Shown here: one piece after another, positions 52,569-60,965 of the stretch
How the letters are laid out: every line of letters begins with the position of its first letter
Position numbering within the stretch: position 1 is the first letter of the stretch
Source: Paenibacillus glucanolyticus NBRC 15330
GTDB taxonomy: Bacteria; Bacillota; Bacilli; Paenibacillales; Paenibacillaceae
Length of the DNA stretch: 64,000 bases
Direction of reading: 5' to 3'
Assembly: GCF_004000885.1 (NCBI RefSeq)
Contig: NZ_BIMC01000007.1
Location: 62,001-126,000, forward strand
Notes under the pieces: model-generated
What the model was told of the DNA's origin: nothing
The model's database searches: none
Seen by the model: the letters and a program-made list of their open reading frames with translations, nothing else
Translations under genes and position numbers: made by a program

Positions 52569-52606
52569 AAATGGCGGCACAAGGATTACCCTGAGCACCG
52601 CCATTT
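52569..52606 (-). terminator. Hairpin after the GH5 gene
   Basis: Stem AAATGGCGG / CCGCCATTT with further GCAC pairing inside; the T tract is poor on both sides, so it may act weakly. Confidence 0.5.
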
Positions 52607-52629
52607 CTCTATTTAACATTTTTCGGCAA

Positions 52630-54006
52630 CTACTGCTTATCAAGTCCCTCTTTCAGAGCATCCCACATCGGACTGTCGATCTCTATTCGAGGCGGCTGCT
52701 CTCCCTTTTCAATTGCCTCCCAGTACTTCCAATTCGGCTTTTTATCTCCCATCTCGTAATCCATCCCGTCCCAAGTGTCTTCTCTGAATGCGTAGAACGC
52801 CCAATGCCAGCCATATTCGTTAAATATGGATATCAAATCGGCTAGATATTGATCTGCTCCGGTTACCATCCGGTTAATCCCGAACTCCTCGGCAATAATC
52901 CGATTGGCAGGAACGTTATGTTCAGCCGCCCATTTGGCAACGGGCTCCAGAAATTGTTTTAAAGTTTCTTTGTTGAACTCCTTTTCTGTTTGCTGTTCTC
53001 CAACCTTCACTTTTCCCGGATATTCAATTGCAAGGCCCTTTTTCTTGTTCTGACTTGTCAGTTCATAAGGCTCATACATATGGAAAGCGTATAACACGTT
53101 ATCATCCTGCACCGGCTTCAAATATTGGAATGCCCACGGCGTGGCATATAGGCCCGAGTTCAAAATAATGGGTGTATCGGAATCCACCGTTCGAATGGCC
53201 TTGACGATAGTATCGTACAGCTTATTCAAGTCTGCGGCTGTGCCCTCAACCCCCTTATACCATTCGGCATCATCCTCAGTCCAGAAATCGTGAAAGCCCG
53301 TCGCCGTTTCGGGATGCGGTTCGTTGATCAGATTGTAACCAATCACCGCCGGGTGATCCTTCAATCGGCTTGCAAGATCCCTCCAGAAAAGCGCTGCTTG
53401 TTCATGATAAGTTTCATCTTCCCATATCCGATCATCGTTCTTCTTGTTATTAAACTGCCTCCAGCGGTCTCCCGGAAGACTGAGGACAGTCAGCACTACT
53501 TTGGAGCCGCGAGCTTCAGCCGCATCCAGATCGCCCTTTAATTTAGCAAAATCCTCCTCCACCAAGCCTTCATACTGATCTGCATTCCCGATAAGGAAGT
53601 CACGGTTCGGCTTCGAGTCCGACTGGTCATTAAACAGAAAATCACGGTCCTTGGCCCATTTGTCCGAGGCAAGCCGAATAAACTCGATATAACGTTCCTT
53701 GGCGGCTTCGTAATTCTCCGGCAGCGATTCGGAGTTCATAAAGTTTGTCCCTTTGCGCTGCTGGTTCCAAAATGTAATTTTGCCCTTGGGCTCCTCTTGT
53801 ATTTGCCCAGATCCATTCTCCCCATTTACCGGGGGCTTGGTGTTAGGAGCGGGTTCACCGCATCCGGCTACGAGCATTACAATGGATGCCAGGAGGAGCA
53901 GCCGGGAGGCTCTCCAGCGCCTCTTCACCCGGTGCCTTACCGCACTTTGGGAACTAACGCGTTGCGAAATACCTCCTGCGTTTCTTTTTTTGAATTGTAT
54001 TTTCAT
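52630..54006 (-). CDS. GH5-family glycoside hydrolase lipoprotein (cellulase/mannanase fold)
   Basis: A 458-residue surface enzyme. A long basic N-terminus precedes the signal helix and the lipobox MLVAGC (Cys49). The catalytic domain has the GH5 acid/base motif LINEP (Glu229) and the nucleophile in AEEFG (Glu374), with HMYEPYE between. It cleaves beta-linked glucans or mannans; the exact polymer is not readable. GAGGTGATGAT precedes the ATG at 54006. It stands alone between the LacI gene and the asparaginase gene. Confidence 0.85.
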   Translation of the reverse strand: MKIQFKKRNAGGISQRVSSQSAVRHRVKRRWRASRLLLLASIVMLVAGCGEPAPNTKPPVNGENGSGQIQEEPKGKITFWNQQRKGTNFMNSESLPENYEAAKERYIEFIRLASDKWAKDRDFLFNDQSDSKPNRDFLIGNADQYEGLVEEDFAKLKGDLDAAEARGSKVVLTVLSLPGDRWRQFNNKKNDDRIWEDETYHEQAALFWRDLASRLKDHPAVIGYNLINEPHPETATGFHDFWTEDDAEWYKGVEGTAADLNKLYDTIVKAIRTVDSDTPIILNSGLYATPWAFQYLKPVQDDNVLYAFHMYEPYELTSQNKKKGLAIEYPGKVKVGEQQTEKEFNKETLKQFLEPVAKWAAEHNVPANRIIAEEFGINRMVTGADQYLADLISIFNEYGWHWAFYAFREDTWDGMDYEMGDKKPNWKYWEAIEKGEQPPRIEIDSPMWDALKEGLDKQ

Positions 54007-54100
54007 ATCATCACCTCAGAACCTACTCTAACCCCGGTTTGTTACACGAATGTGACAATCCATCATGCCCATTGGTCTTACTGCTGCTGTCTGCATGCAC

Positions 54101-54130
54101 AAAAAAAGACCGCCAGGGTATCCCTGGCGG
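54101..54130 (-). terminator. Terminator of the asparaginase gene
   Basis: Perfect stem CCGCCAGGG / CCCTGGCGG with a TAT loop; the minus strand ends in a run of seven T. Confidence 0.92.
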
Positions 54131-54200
54131 CAAAATAAATGGTGGAGGAAGGAACTTCATCGTTCAGTAGGAATAAGGAGTAGCTAAAAAATGAATGAGA

Positions 54201-55421
54201 TTACACTTCAGGCGTTCCGTAAGTTGCGAACCAGCCTTTGATGGTATTGAAATCATCTGTAAAGGACAGGGAGAGCTGCAGCAGCACACGCGCTTGTTGA
54301 GGACTCAGGTTGTCACCTGAAATGATGCCTTCCCCGCCGCCGTATACACTACCGGAGCCTGTCCGGGTCGTTGTTACGAAAACCACCCCCTTCTCGATCG
54401 CTTCTTTACGAGCTGCACTCATCTCTCTCGAGATACCGCCTGCGCCGGTACCGGAAGTGACGATGCCTTTTGCTCCGTCGGCAACAAAGCCTTTAATCGC
54501 GCCGCCGCCAGCTTCCTGATAGGAAACCGCAATCTCAACCTTCGCCAAATCCGCTTTCGTGATTTTGCTCAGGTCAAATACCGGCTTCCCTTCTCCCTCT
54601 GCTTTCATTGCACGAAGCGGGGCACGATATATCCGGATATTCTCATCGTCGATATATCCGACTGCGCCGAGCATCGGCGTTTCGAAAGTGTCGGTACGGT
54701 AGTCATTGGTTTTGGTTACGCCGCGCGCCAGATGGATCGTATCATTCAGCATGAGCACGGTACCGAAGGATTCTGTGCGGCCGCTTCCGGCAAGCTTGAT
54801 GGCATTGTACAGGTTCGCTTGGGCATCGGAACCGATAACCGTCCAAGGTCTCATGGAGCCTGTAATCACCACAGGCTTATCGCTTTGCACGGTCAGATCA
54901 AGGAAGTACGCAATCTCTTCCATCGTATCTGTTCCCGTTGTGACAACAACGCTGTCATACACCTTCAGGGCTTGGTCGACGGTCTGGGATAGATCATACA
55001 AATCCGCCATCGTATAGGCGCTGGATCCGGAGTTGCCGAACTGGAGAGTGCTGATATCCGCAATCTTGTCCGTGTTCGGGAGTTCACCCACCATGTCTTC
55101 AATCTTCAGCGTACCCGCCCGGTAAGATTGGAAGCTGGTGGCATCTGTCGATTGGCCTGCCAATGTCCCGCCTGTCGCAACTACCAGAACGTTAGGTTTC
55201 GCCGACTGCTTGGAAGCTTGCGATAATGGAGGAACCGTCGTATTTCTCCCAGGCGCTGCAGGGGTCTGTGCAGGGGCTGGCGTACTAACCGTTCCCTTGA
55301 CTTCCGTCACCGCAGCAGCGTGCGCCGCATAACTTCCAATCGGGGATAAGGAAATAACAAAAGCAGTTAATGCAGCGGTACTCCAGACGGCTATGGGACG
55401 TTTTGTCTTTGGTTTCATCAT
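54201..55421 (-). CDS. Exported type II L-asparaginase
   Basis: A 406-residue enzyme with a signal peptide (ALTAFVISLSPIGSYAAHA) and a Pro/Ala/Thr-rich linker before the catalytic domain. The two catalytic Thr motifs are ATGGTLAG and VVTTGTDTMEE; GSMRP and the GIVTSGTGAGG loop are also conserved. It hydrolyses asparagine outside the membrane. AAGGAGAG lies 5 nt before the ATG at 55421. About 110 bp upstream, AAAAAGCGTTTACA (55533-55546) matches a cre site at 12 of 14 positions, which hints at catabolite control; the rest of the 55422-55727 gap holds no gene. Confidence 0.92.
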   Translation of the reverse strand: MMKPKTKRPIAVWSTAALTAFVISLSPIGSYAAHAAAVTEVKGTVSTPAPAQTPAAPGRNTTVPPLSQASKQSAKPNVLVVATGGTLAGQSTDATSFQSYRAGTLKIEDMVGELPNTDKIADISTLQFGNSGSSAYTMADLYDLSQTVDQALKVYDSVVVTTGTDTMEEIAYFLDLTVQSDKPVVITGSMRPWTVIGSDAQANLYNAIKLAGSGRTESFGTVLMLNDTIHLARGVTKTNDYRTDTFETPMLGAVGYIDDENIRIYRAPLRAMKAEGEGKPVFDLSKITKADLAKVEIAVSYQEAGGGAIKGFVADGAKGIVTSGTGAGGISREMSAARKEAIEKGVVFVTTTRTGSGSVYGGGEGIISGDNLSPQQARVLLQLSLSFTDDFNTIKGWFATYGTPEV

Positions 55422-55681
55422 TGCACTCTCCTTCGATGTAAGGTTATGTCATATTACCTGACTCAATAATATGTATTCGTTAGCGTTATTCTATTTAATG
55501 TTAGTTAATATAACAAAATTGACATGTAATAGAAAAAGCGTTTACAAATAGAGATATGAAACGATATTCTTACCTTTTTAGCCATTTTCAACAAATTGAA
55601 AATATTAAATTCCAAGATTCGGGAGGGCTTCTATTTATATATAAACCTTATTAACATAAAGTGATGTAGTTGTCATTGAAT

Positions 55682-55718
55682 AAAAAAAGATAGCCCACAC
55701 CATCCGGTTGGACTATCC
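55682..55718 (-). terminator. Terminator of the second sigma/anti-sigma operon
   Basis: Stem GATAGCCCA / TGGACTATC (one mismatch); on the minus strand it ends in TTTTTTT. It lies 10 bp past the frame-restored stop of the small lipoprotein. Confidence 0.8.
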
Positions 55719-55727
55719 TTTTGCAAC

Positions 55728-55882
55728 TCACTCTTTATCCATGTTAATCCGACAACATCGCAGGTTTGCTTCATTCAGCGAATACGCTTCGGCCTCAATC
55801 TGCCAAAGGCGGTTTCATTGCTGCATCCCCCCATAACAAGTGCTGACACTGACGCTATCAACATCATTCTAATTTTATTCAT
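55728..55882 (-). pseudogene. Small lipoprotein gene with a 1-base frameshift
   Basis: ATG at 55882 lies 6 nt after the anti-sigma stop behind AAGGAT. It encodes a clear lipoprotein signal (MLIASVSALVMGGC) and then NETAF, after which the frame runs out at 55775. Restoring one T (the A run at 55805-55807, plus strand) continues as WQIEAEAYSLNEANLR and ends at 55728, directly before the terminator. So the original product was about 50 residues. Either a true loss or a homopolymer sequencing error. Its role with the anti-sigma factor is unknown. Confidence 0.7.
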
Positions 55883-55888
55883 AAATCC

Positions 55889-56704
55889 TTACTCTTTATC
55901 GTCCTTTGTATTTGTATTCGAGGTAATATGGAACTCTTCCATCATGTTCCGGAAACGTACGCCGAAGCCTTCCGAGGCCTCCAGGAAATACTGCTGCTTC
56001 ACAACAAAGCTGCCGCCCTGCCCGTTATCAAAAACATAATACCGCACTACCGGATCGTCCCACTCTTTACCGCCGGTTCCGCCAACGGCACGCACTTCCC
56101 AGCCTTGAACCGGTTCCTCGACCAGATTCGACTCTACCTTCGGATAGTCTTGCAGCTCACCCTGGATTCGCTCCGCTGCAGCTTTAGGGTCGATGCCCTC
56201 CTGCGAGATTTCCATGAACACTTCCGGATAGCGGTCATCCGTCGGCTTCTCCTTCAATTCAATGCGGTCAACGTCCGCTCCATGAACCATCTTAAACCGG
56301 CTCTCATCTATATAAATCACGTAATCCGCACCCTCATGCAAGGAATCCACACTTGTTTCCGGCATCCCTTCAAGCTCCTGCTCCACCGTTTTCTCTGGAG
56401 CAAACCATTCCTTCACCTGATCGATAAAAGCCTGGACAGGCACCGTCTGAAAGCTGACGGCAAACACGATCGCTGCTGCGGCTGCGGTTCCCACGATCCA
56501 GCCGGCAGCTCTTCGCCGAGGCCGGCGCCTTACCTTCGATTCGCGCGGAGTGAATGGCGCTTCGGATTCGGCCTTTTGCGGCGCAGGCTCACTATGAATA
56601 CGCTCTTTAATCGACGTCCATATCTCATCTTTATATTGCATCGCATCATCCGTACCCTTCTCTAAGCTGTCTTTAAGCTGTTTATCCAATGGATCACGTC
56701 CCAT
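55889..56704 (-). CDS. Membrane anti-sigma factor (second ECF system)
   Basis: A 271-residue protein with a cytoplasmic N-terminus of about 60 residues ending in a strongly basic stretch (RRRPRRRAAG), one membrane segment (WIVGTAAAAAIVFAVSFQTV) and an outer domain of about 180 residues. Size, layout and an 11-nt overlap with the sigma gene before it fit a single-pass anti-sigma factor. No zinc-binding HxxxCxxC motif is present. GGGAGG lies before the start. Confidence 0.78.
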   Translation of the reverse strand: MGRDPLDKQLKDSLEKGTDDAMQYKDEIWTSIKERIHSEPAPQKAESEAPFTPRESKVRRRPRRRAAGWIVGTAAAAAIVFAVSFQTVPVQAFIDQVKEWFAPEKTVEQELEGMPETSVDSLHEGADYVIYIDESRFKMVHGADVDRIELKEKPTDDRYPEVFMEISQEGIDPKAAAERIQGELQDYPKVESNLVEEPVQGWEVRAVGGTGGKEWDDPVVRYYVFDNGQGGSFVVKQQYFLEASEGFGVRFRNMMEEFHITSNTNTKDDKE

Positions 56705-57236
56705 GCTGATTCCCTCCCCTTTTTTGCAGCATCCATTCCTTTAACTTCTTTCTTGCTCTGAACAATCTGGATTTCACCGTGTTGACGTTCAGCTCCATCA
56801 TGTCGGCAATATCCTTCTCGGCAAAATCATTCAAATATTTCAGAATCACCGGGATCCGATGCTCGTCATCAAGCCGCTGTACCATCTCGTATACCTCACC
56901 ATGCCGGTCGAAATCGTAGGTGTCGGTTTCCGAAGGAAGATCCCGCTCCTCCGAAATCTCGGAGGGCACCATCCTCGAATGTTTCTTCAAATACCGGTTG
57001 CACTCGTTATAGAGAATCCGGTTGAACCACGGATCGAAGGGCCTGCTCAAATCATAGGACCCCAGATTGCGGTAAACCCGGATAAAGGTTTCCTGGACCA
57101 CATCGGCAGCGCTTGCCGCACTTCCGGTTACCGCCGTTGCCGTGCGAATCGCCCGATCCGCATATAACCGGTACAGCTCTTCAAAACCTTCATCGCTGTA
57201 TTCTGTTTTTAGTCGTTGTATAAGGTCGTGTACCAA
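56694..57236 (-). CDS. ECF sigma-70 factor (second system)
   Basis: A 180-residue sigma factor with region 2 (ADVVQETFIRVYRNLGSYDL) and region 4 (DEHRIPVILKYLNDFAEKDI, then ADMMELNVNTVKSRLFRARK). The TTG start at 57236 is chosen because GGAAGGAGGG lies 10 nt before it; an in-frame GTG 11 codons upstream would overlap that site. It overlaps its anti-sigma gene by 11 nt. Confidence 0.88.
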   Translation of the reverse strand: MVHDLIQRLKTEYSDEGFEELYRLYADRAIRTATAVTGSAASAADVVQETFIRVYRNLGSYDLSRPFDPWFNRILYNECNRYLKKHSRMVPSEISEERDLPSETDTYDFDRHGEVYEMVQRLDDEHRIPVILKYLNDFAEKDIADMMELNVNTVKSRLFRARKKLKEWMLQKRGGNQHGT

Positions 57237-57328
57237 ACCGTGTTTCCCTCCTTCCACTTGGCCAATCACTTATAATACCCTGCCATGCCGGAGAAAAGTT
57301 TTCGATATTTATTTTTTTAGTATCTCAC

Positions 57329-57371
57329 AAAAAAAAGGATACCTCGATGCCGCACGGCCGAAGTATCCTTT
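57329..57371 (-). terminator. Terminator of the MATE transporter gene
   Basis: Stem AAAGGATAC / GTATCCTTT with a GC-rich loop; the minus strand ends in eight or nine T. Confidence 0.9.
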
Positions 57372-57391
57372 ATCTATATTATATCCTAAAA

Positions 57392-58786
57392 TTACACCTG
57401 TGCCGGTATCGGCTCGATTGGGGTCGTGTGATGGTTCATCGGCTCTGCCTGCTGCTCTGCCTTGCGCAGGTACTTCTGATTGCGCCAGCGGAAGTAAGAC
57501 AGCGCACCTCTCAGATATTCGTCAGCGATCATGCACGAATAGATACCGATCAGTCCCCAGCCCATATGAACGCCGAGCACGTAGGACAGCACCGTGGCGA
57601 CCAGCCACATCGAACCAAGGGAAATATACATCGTGAACCTCGTATCGCCCACAGCATTGAGCGAGTTGCCTAGTGCCATGTTGAGCATTTTGCCCGGCTG
57701 AAGAATCAGGTTCATGCCCAGCAGAGAGGCCCCGATTGCGATGATGGTCTGATCATTGGTAAACATGCCAAGCAGCTGCTTGCCGAATACAAACAAGATA
57801 AAGCCGTTAACAACAACATAAATCGTGCCGAAGCCCAGCGCGCGGTAGGCGCTTCGGTAGGCCTCCTTCGTACGTCCTGCCCCGAACAGATGGGCAATTT
57901 GAATTTGGGCGGCCATCGCGATGGACGAGCCAAGCAGGAAGCAGAAGGATTCGAGTGTATTCATATACGTGCGCGCAGCGAGCTCCGCAGCGCCAAGCGT
58001 AGCAATGAAGGTGTAAATGATGAGCTGCGAGAACACCCAGCAGGACATATTCACCCCGAGCGGCCAGCCAATTTTTAATACCTCGCCAAACAGCGGACGG
58101 TCAAACACTCGGAATTCTCTCCACTTGACCCGGTATTCAAACGAACGCAGGAATATATAGAGCAGCAGCAGCACAGCAAGCAGACGGCTGACCACCGTCG
58201 AAATTGCCACACCGGTTAGCCCCCACTGCGGGAAGCCAAAGGCCCCAAAAATAAAGCCGTAGTTCATAATCACGTGGATAATGTTCATCCCAATGGCTAC
58301 GTACATGGGGGCTCGGGTGTTCCCGGTATTGCGAATGACGGTGCTCATCGTCGCCATCATGGCAATCAGCACCATGCCGCCCCCAACAATCGAGATATAG
58401 GTGCCGGCAAGTGGAAGCAGGTTCTCCGGCAATTGAAGCACAGCGGCAATCTGCTCAGGCACAGCAAATAAGATCACGCTGCATACGATGCCGATTAAGG
58501 TAGTCACACTTAGTGCCATAATCGCGATCGTTCGGGCATCCCCTGATTTGCTGGAGCCGATTTTTTGCGCAATGAGGATACCGGCACCGCTGGCAACTGT
58601 CATAAACAGCGTTGTCATCGCCTGAAAGAGCTGATTGGAGAAGCCTACCACCGCAACCGCGTCATCAGATATACGGCTAACCATCAATGTATCGACTGCT
58701 CCAAGCAGAAACTGCAGGAACAGCTCAATAAATATAGGCCACGCAAGGACCCATAGTGTAAATTTGCTTGTGTTTTTATCCAACAT
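57392..58786 (-). CDS. MATE-family efflux transporter
   Basis: A 464-residue exporter with 12 membrane segments in two MatE halves (FIELFLQFLLGAVDTLMVSR at the first half start; LKIGWPLGVNMSCWVFSQLI at the second). It expels drugs or metabolites using an ion gradient. The start at 58786 (MLDKNTSK) follows GGAGG; the frame opens 12 codons earlier without a ribosome site. It is divergent from an AraC-type regulator that may control it. Confidence 0.92.
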   Translation of the reverse strand: MLDKNTSKFTLWVLAWPIFIELFLQFLLGAVDTLMVSRISDDAVAVVGFSNQLFQAMTTLFMTVASGAGILIAQKIGSSKSGDARTIAIMALSVTTLIGIVCSVILFAVPEQIAAVLQLPENLLPLAGTYISIVGGGMVLIAMMATMSTVIRNTGNTRAPMYVAIGMNIIHVIMNYGFIFGAFGFPQWGLTGVAISTVVSRLLAVLLLLYIFLRSFEYRVKWREFRVFDRPLFGEVLKIGWPLGVNMSCWVFSQLIIYTFIATLGAAELAARTYMNTLESFCFLLGSSIAMAAQIQIAHLFGAGRTKEAYRSAYRALGFGTIYVVVNGFILFVFGKQLLGMFTNDQTIIAIGASLLGMNLILQPGKMLNMALGNSLNAVGDTRFTMYISLGSMWLVATVLSYVLGVHMGWGLIGIYSCMIADEYLRGALSYFRWRNQKYLRKAEQQAEPMNHHTTPIEPIPAQV

Positions 58787-58942
58787 TCCAACCTCCACCC
58801 ATGATGTAAGGGTTAAACACAATTCATGATAAAACGGTCTTTAACCTTCTCAAATTATAGATGGTATACTGGAGTTATAATATCATTTTCCGAACGAAAA
58901 ATATAAAAATTCAAACCTCGAGGATCACGAAAGGGCTTTCCT

Positions 58943-59812
58943 ATGACCATCCTGAATTTCACCGTTCCGCCGCTTCCGGAATATATCAATAGCGGTCTCA
59001 CCCGGGCTCCCATCCATGGTGGACATCCCAACCGCAAGAACATCGGCATTTTCGATCTGCTCGTTGTCATGAAGGGTCGGCTTGATGTTACAGAGAATGG
59101 CAATCCCTATGAGATCAAACCGGGCATGTATCTCATCCTGCGGCCCGATACGCATCATTTTGGTACAAACGGATGTACCGAAGAGACCGATTATTACTGG
59201 CTCCATTTCCAGACCTCCGGGGACTGGCATGCCGACGAGACCGTCCAGGCGCCAAGAAAAGAGGAGGTGCCGGAGCTGAAAGCGATGGCGCCGAACTATT
59301 TTACCGTCAAAATCCCCCAGTTCGGCACCCTGCCTCAACCGGAGAAAGCCATGGAGCTTCTGGCAACCATGTCCTCGCTGGTTCAGTACGGCCATCAGGC
59401 CAAATTTTTATGGCGGCAGCAGGTGGTTTTTCAAGAGCTCATTGAACAGCTGGCCGCCGCACTCGATACGCCGGTATCCTCGCCTTCGTCCGCTTGCGCC
59501 GAACGGGCCGCAGCTTATTTGCGGAAGCATTATCGTGAGGAATTCAAGGTGCAGGAGCTTGGTGACCGCATCAACTTTCACCCTGTGTATATTGCGCGCT
59601 GCATGCAGAAGGAATTCGGCTGCTCGCCTGTTGAATATTTGCAGCGCTACCGGATCGAGCAAGCCAAGATGCTGCTGATGCAGACGGATTTCAATATCAG
59701 TCGTATCGCAGAGGAGGTCGGATTCAACCATGCGGCCTACTTTACCTCCTGCTTCACGAAGCAGGAAGGCATATCTCCGCGGAAATATAGACAGCGGTTC
59801 TTTATGAATTAA
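58943..59812 (+). CDS. AraC-family transcriptional regulator with cupin domain
   Basis: A 289-residue cytoplasmic regulator. The N-terminal cupin (GRLDVTENGNPYEIKPGMYL, then RPDTHHFGTN) probably binds a sugar, and the C-terminal double helix-turn-helix is KVQELGDRINFHPVYIARCM with ISRIAEEVGFNHAAYFTSCF. A GAAAGGGC site precedes the ATG. It is divergent from the MATE gene (156-bp gap) and ends 31 bp before a Fur-controlled unit. Confidence 0.9.
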   Translation: MTILNFTVPPLPEYINSGLTRAPIHGGHPNRKNIGIFDLLVVMKGRLDVTENGNPYEIKPGMYLILRPDTHHFGTNGCTEETDYYWLHFQTSGDWHADETVQAPRKEEVPELKAMAPNYFTVKIPQFGTLPQPEKAMELLATMSSLVQYGHQAKFLWRQQVVFQELIEQLAAALDTPVSSPSSACAERAAAYLRKHYREEFKVQELGDRINFHPVYIARCMQKEFGCSPVEYLQRYRIEQAKMLLMQTDFNISRIAEEVGFNHAAYFTSCFTKQEGISPRKYRQRFFMN

Positions 59813-59842
59813 AATCATTTTCGACAAATTCGAGAAAGTGAC

Positions 59843-59871
59843 TTGCATCCCGTGCGGGAAGTCTTTATAAT
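59843..59871 (+). promoter_or_regulatory. Sigma-A promoter of the 50-residue protein gene
   Basis: TTGCAT (59843-59848) and TATAAT (59866-59871) with a perfect 17-bp spacer. The Fur box follows from about +9 relative to the predicted start site. Confidence 0.8.
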
Positions 59872-59885
59872 GAGAATTAGCCACA

Positions 59886-59905
59886 TGATAATGATTATCA
59901 TTACC
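59886..59905. promoter_or_regulatory. Fur box (iron-dependent repression)
   Basis: TGATAATGATTATCA at 59886-59900 is a perfect 7-1-7 Fur site, and GATAATGATTATCATTACC matches 17 of 19 positions of the classic Fur consensus. It lies just downstream of the promoter, so Fur with iron would block transcription of the small gene. Confidence 0.88.
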
Positions 59906-60000
59906 GGACAAGTGAGAATGTGTTGAGAATCTATGCAACACTTGAGGTTACACCTGTTTCGCTTGGAGAGTCTATAGATAAAAGGAGAGCCGATTGACTT

Positions 60001-60153
60001 ATGAAAACGACTTCCCGCCGCTGTTCTCTGCAAATGGATGACTATCTGGACCTGCTGAATCTCGCCATCCAGCTCGGAGACGTGAAATGGCAGAAAGAAA
60101 TCACCCGCAAAATGGAAATGACGCTGTCCATGCTGGAAACAGCCGCCCAGTAA
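60001..60153 (+). CDS. 50-residue cytoplasmic protein under Fur control
   Basis: A small gene with AAAGGAGAG about 12 nt before ATG. The product (MKTTSRRCSLQMDDYLDLLN, then helical ... KWQKEITRKMEMTLSMLE) has no signal or membrane segment and is probably an alpha-helical protein. A sigma-A promoter and a perfect Fur box lie upstream, and the transcript carries a leader of about 120 nt. By context it resembles the small Fur-repressed helper proteins FbpA/B/C of B. subtilis, which work with the FsrA RNA in iron sparing; sequence homology was not tested. Confidence 0.75.
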   Translation: MKTTSRRCSLQMDDYLDLLNLAIQLGDVKWQKEITRKMEMTLSMLETAAQ

Positions 60154-60192
60154 ATATAGAAGACACAAGGATTACATAATCCTGTATATAGG

Positions 60193-60252
60193 AAAGACAC
60201 CCATCGCTAATTCCAGGCATGAACCAGGAACCCCGGTAAGGTGTCTTTTTTT
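60193..60252 (+). terminator. Terminator of the Fur-controlled gene
   Basis: Outer stem AAAGACACC / GGTGTCTTT with a long loop, ending in seven T on the plus strand. Confidence 0.75.
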
Positions 60253-60270
60253 GCTATGTATGAATGCCTT

Positions 60271-60822
60271 CTACTTGAGCGAATAACCATGAAGATCTTG
60301 CCCCAAACGTTTGTTAAGCGCTACCAATCCGTCGTAATTGGATATATTCAGCGTCACCTCGGCACCCTCCTGCGACTCTGGTACATAGTATACCTCGCTC
60401 ATAAGGGAGAGCAGCGCTTCCGAATCCCGCATGATGAGAGCGTACTTATCCTCGTCAGCTTCCAGGAAACGACCGTTCTCTGCGTAGCTGTCCCGAATGC
60501 TATCCGACAAGGTCAGCATCTTCTCCGCAATCGGGTTTAACAATGAAGAATGGACAGCCTTATCCGCCGTCCTGGAGTATGCTTCAATCGCCGCAAGCTT
60601 CAATCGAACCTCCGCCAGGCGCGCTTCATGAAGCGGCATCGACTTCAGCTCCAGGATGTCGGTATAGTGGCTCCATATTTGAGCAAGAGACGTCCCCAAT
60701 ACGCTTTGCAGGGTCATTCTCGCCCCCTGCTCCATCCTCTTCTGATGCTCAAGCACAACAACGGTACATACAACAATTAAGGCTACAATCCATACCCAGA
60801 CCCATTTGGCCGATTTCGACAT
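60271..60822 (-). CDS. Membrane-anchored helical protein, unknown function
   Basis: A 183-residue protein with one N-terminal membrane segment (VWVWIVALIVVCTVVVL) and a mostly helical outer part (LSDSIRDSYAENGRFLEADEDKY). GGAGGTG lies 5 nt before the ATG. It follows the two-component genes on the same strand with a 143-bp gap. It could be an accessory sensor; no family recognised. Confidence 0.6.
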   Translation of the reverse strand: MSKSAKWVWVWIVALIVVCTVVVLEHQKRMEQGARMTLQSVLGTSLAQIWSHYTDILELKSMPLHEARLAEVRLKLAAIEAYSRTADKAVHSSLLNPIAEKMLTLSDSIRDSYAENGRFLEADEDKYALIMRDSEALLSLMSEVYYVPESQEGAEVTLNISNYDGLVALNKRLGQDLHGYSLK

Positions 60823-60965
60823 GACACACCTCCAACTCTATTTATTTTACCATAAAAAGGATAAAGCAAGAGGTTGGATATCTCCTCTCACTTAAAACAT
60901 CCCGCCATTTTCCAAGCGCAGAAAACGGCAGGATGATAGGGGATGCACAGGAAATGGCAGCCAGG

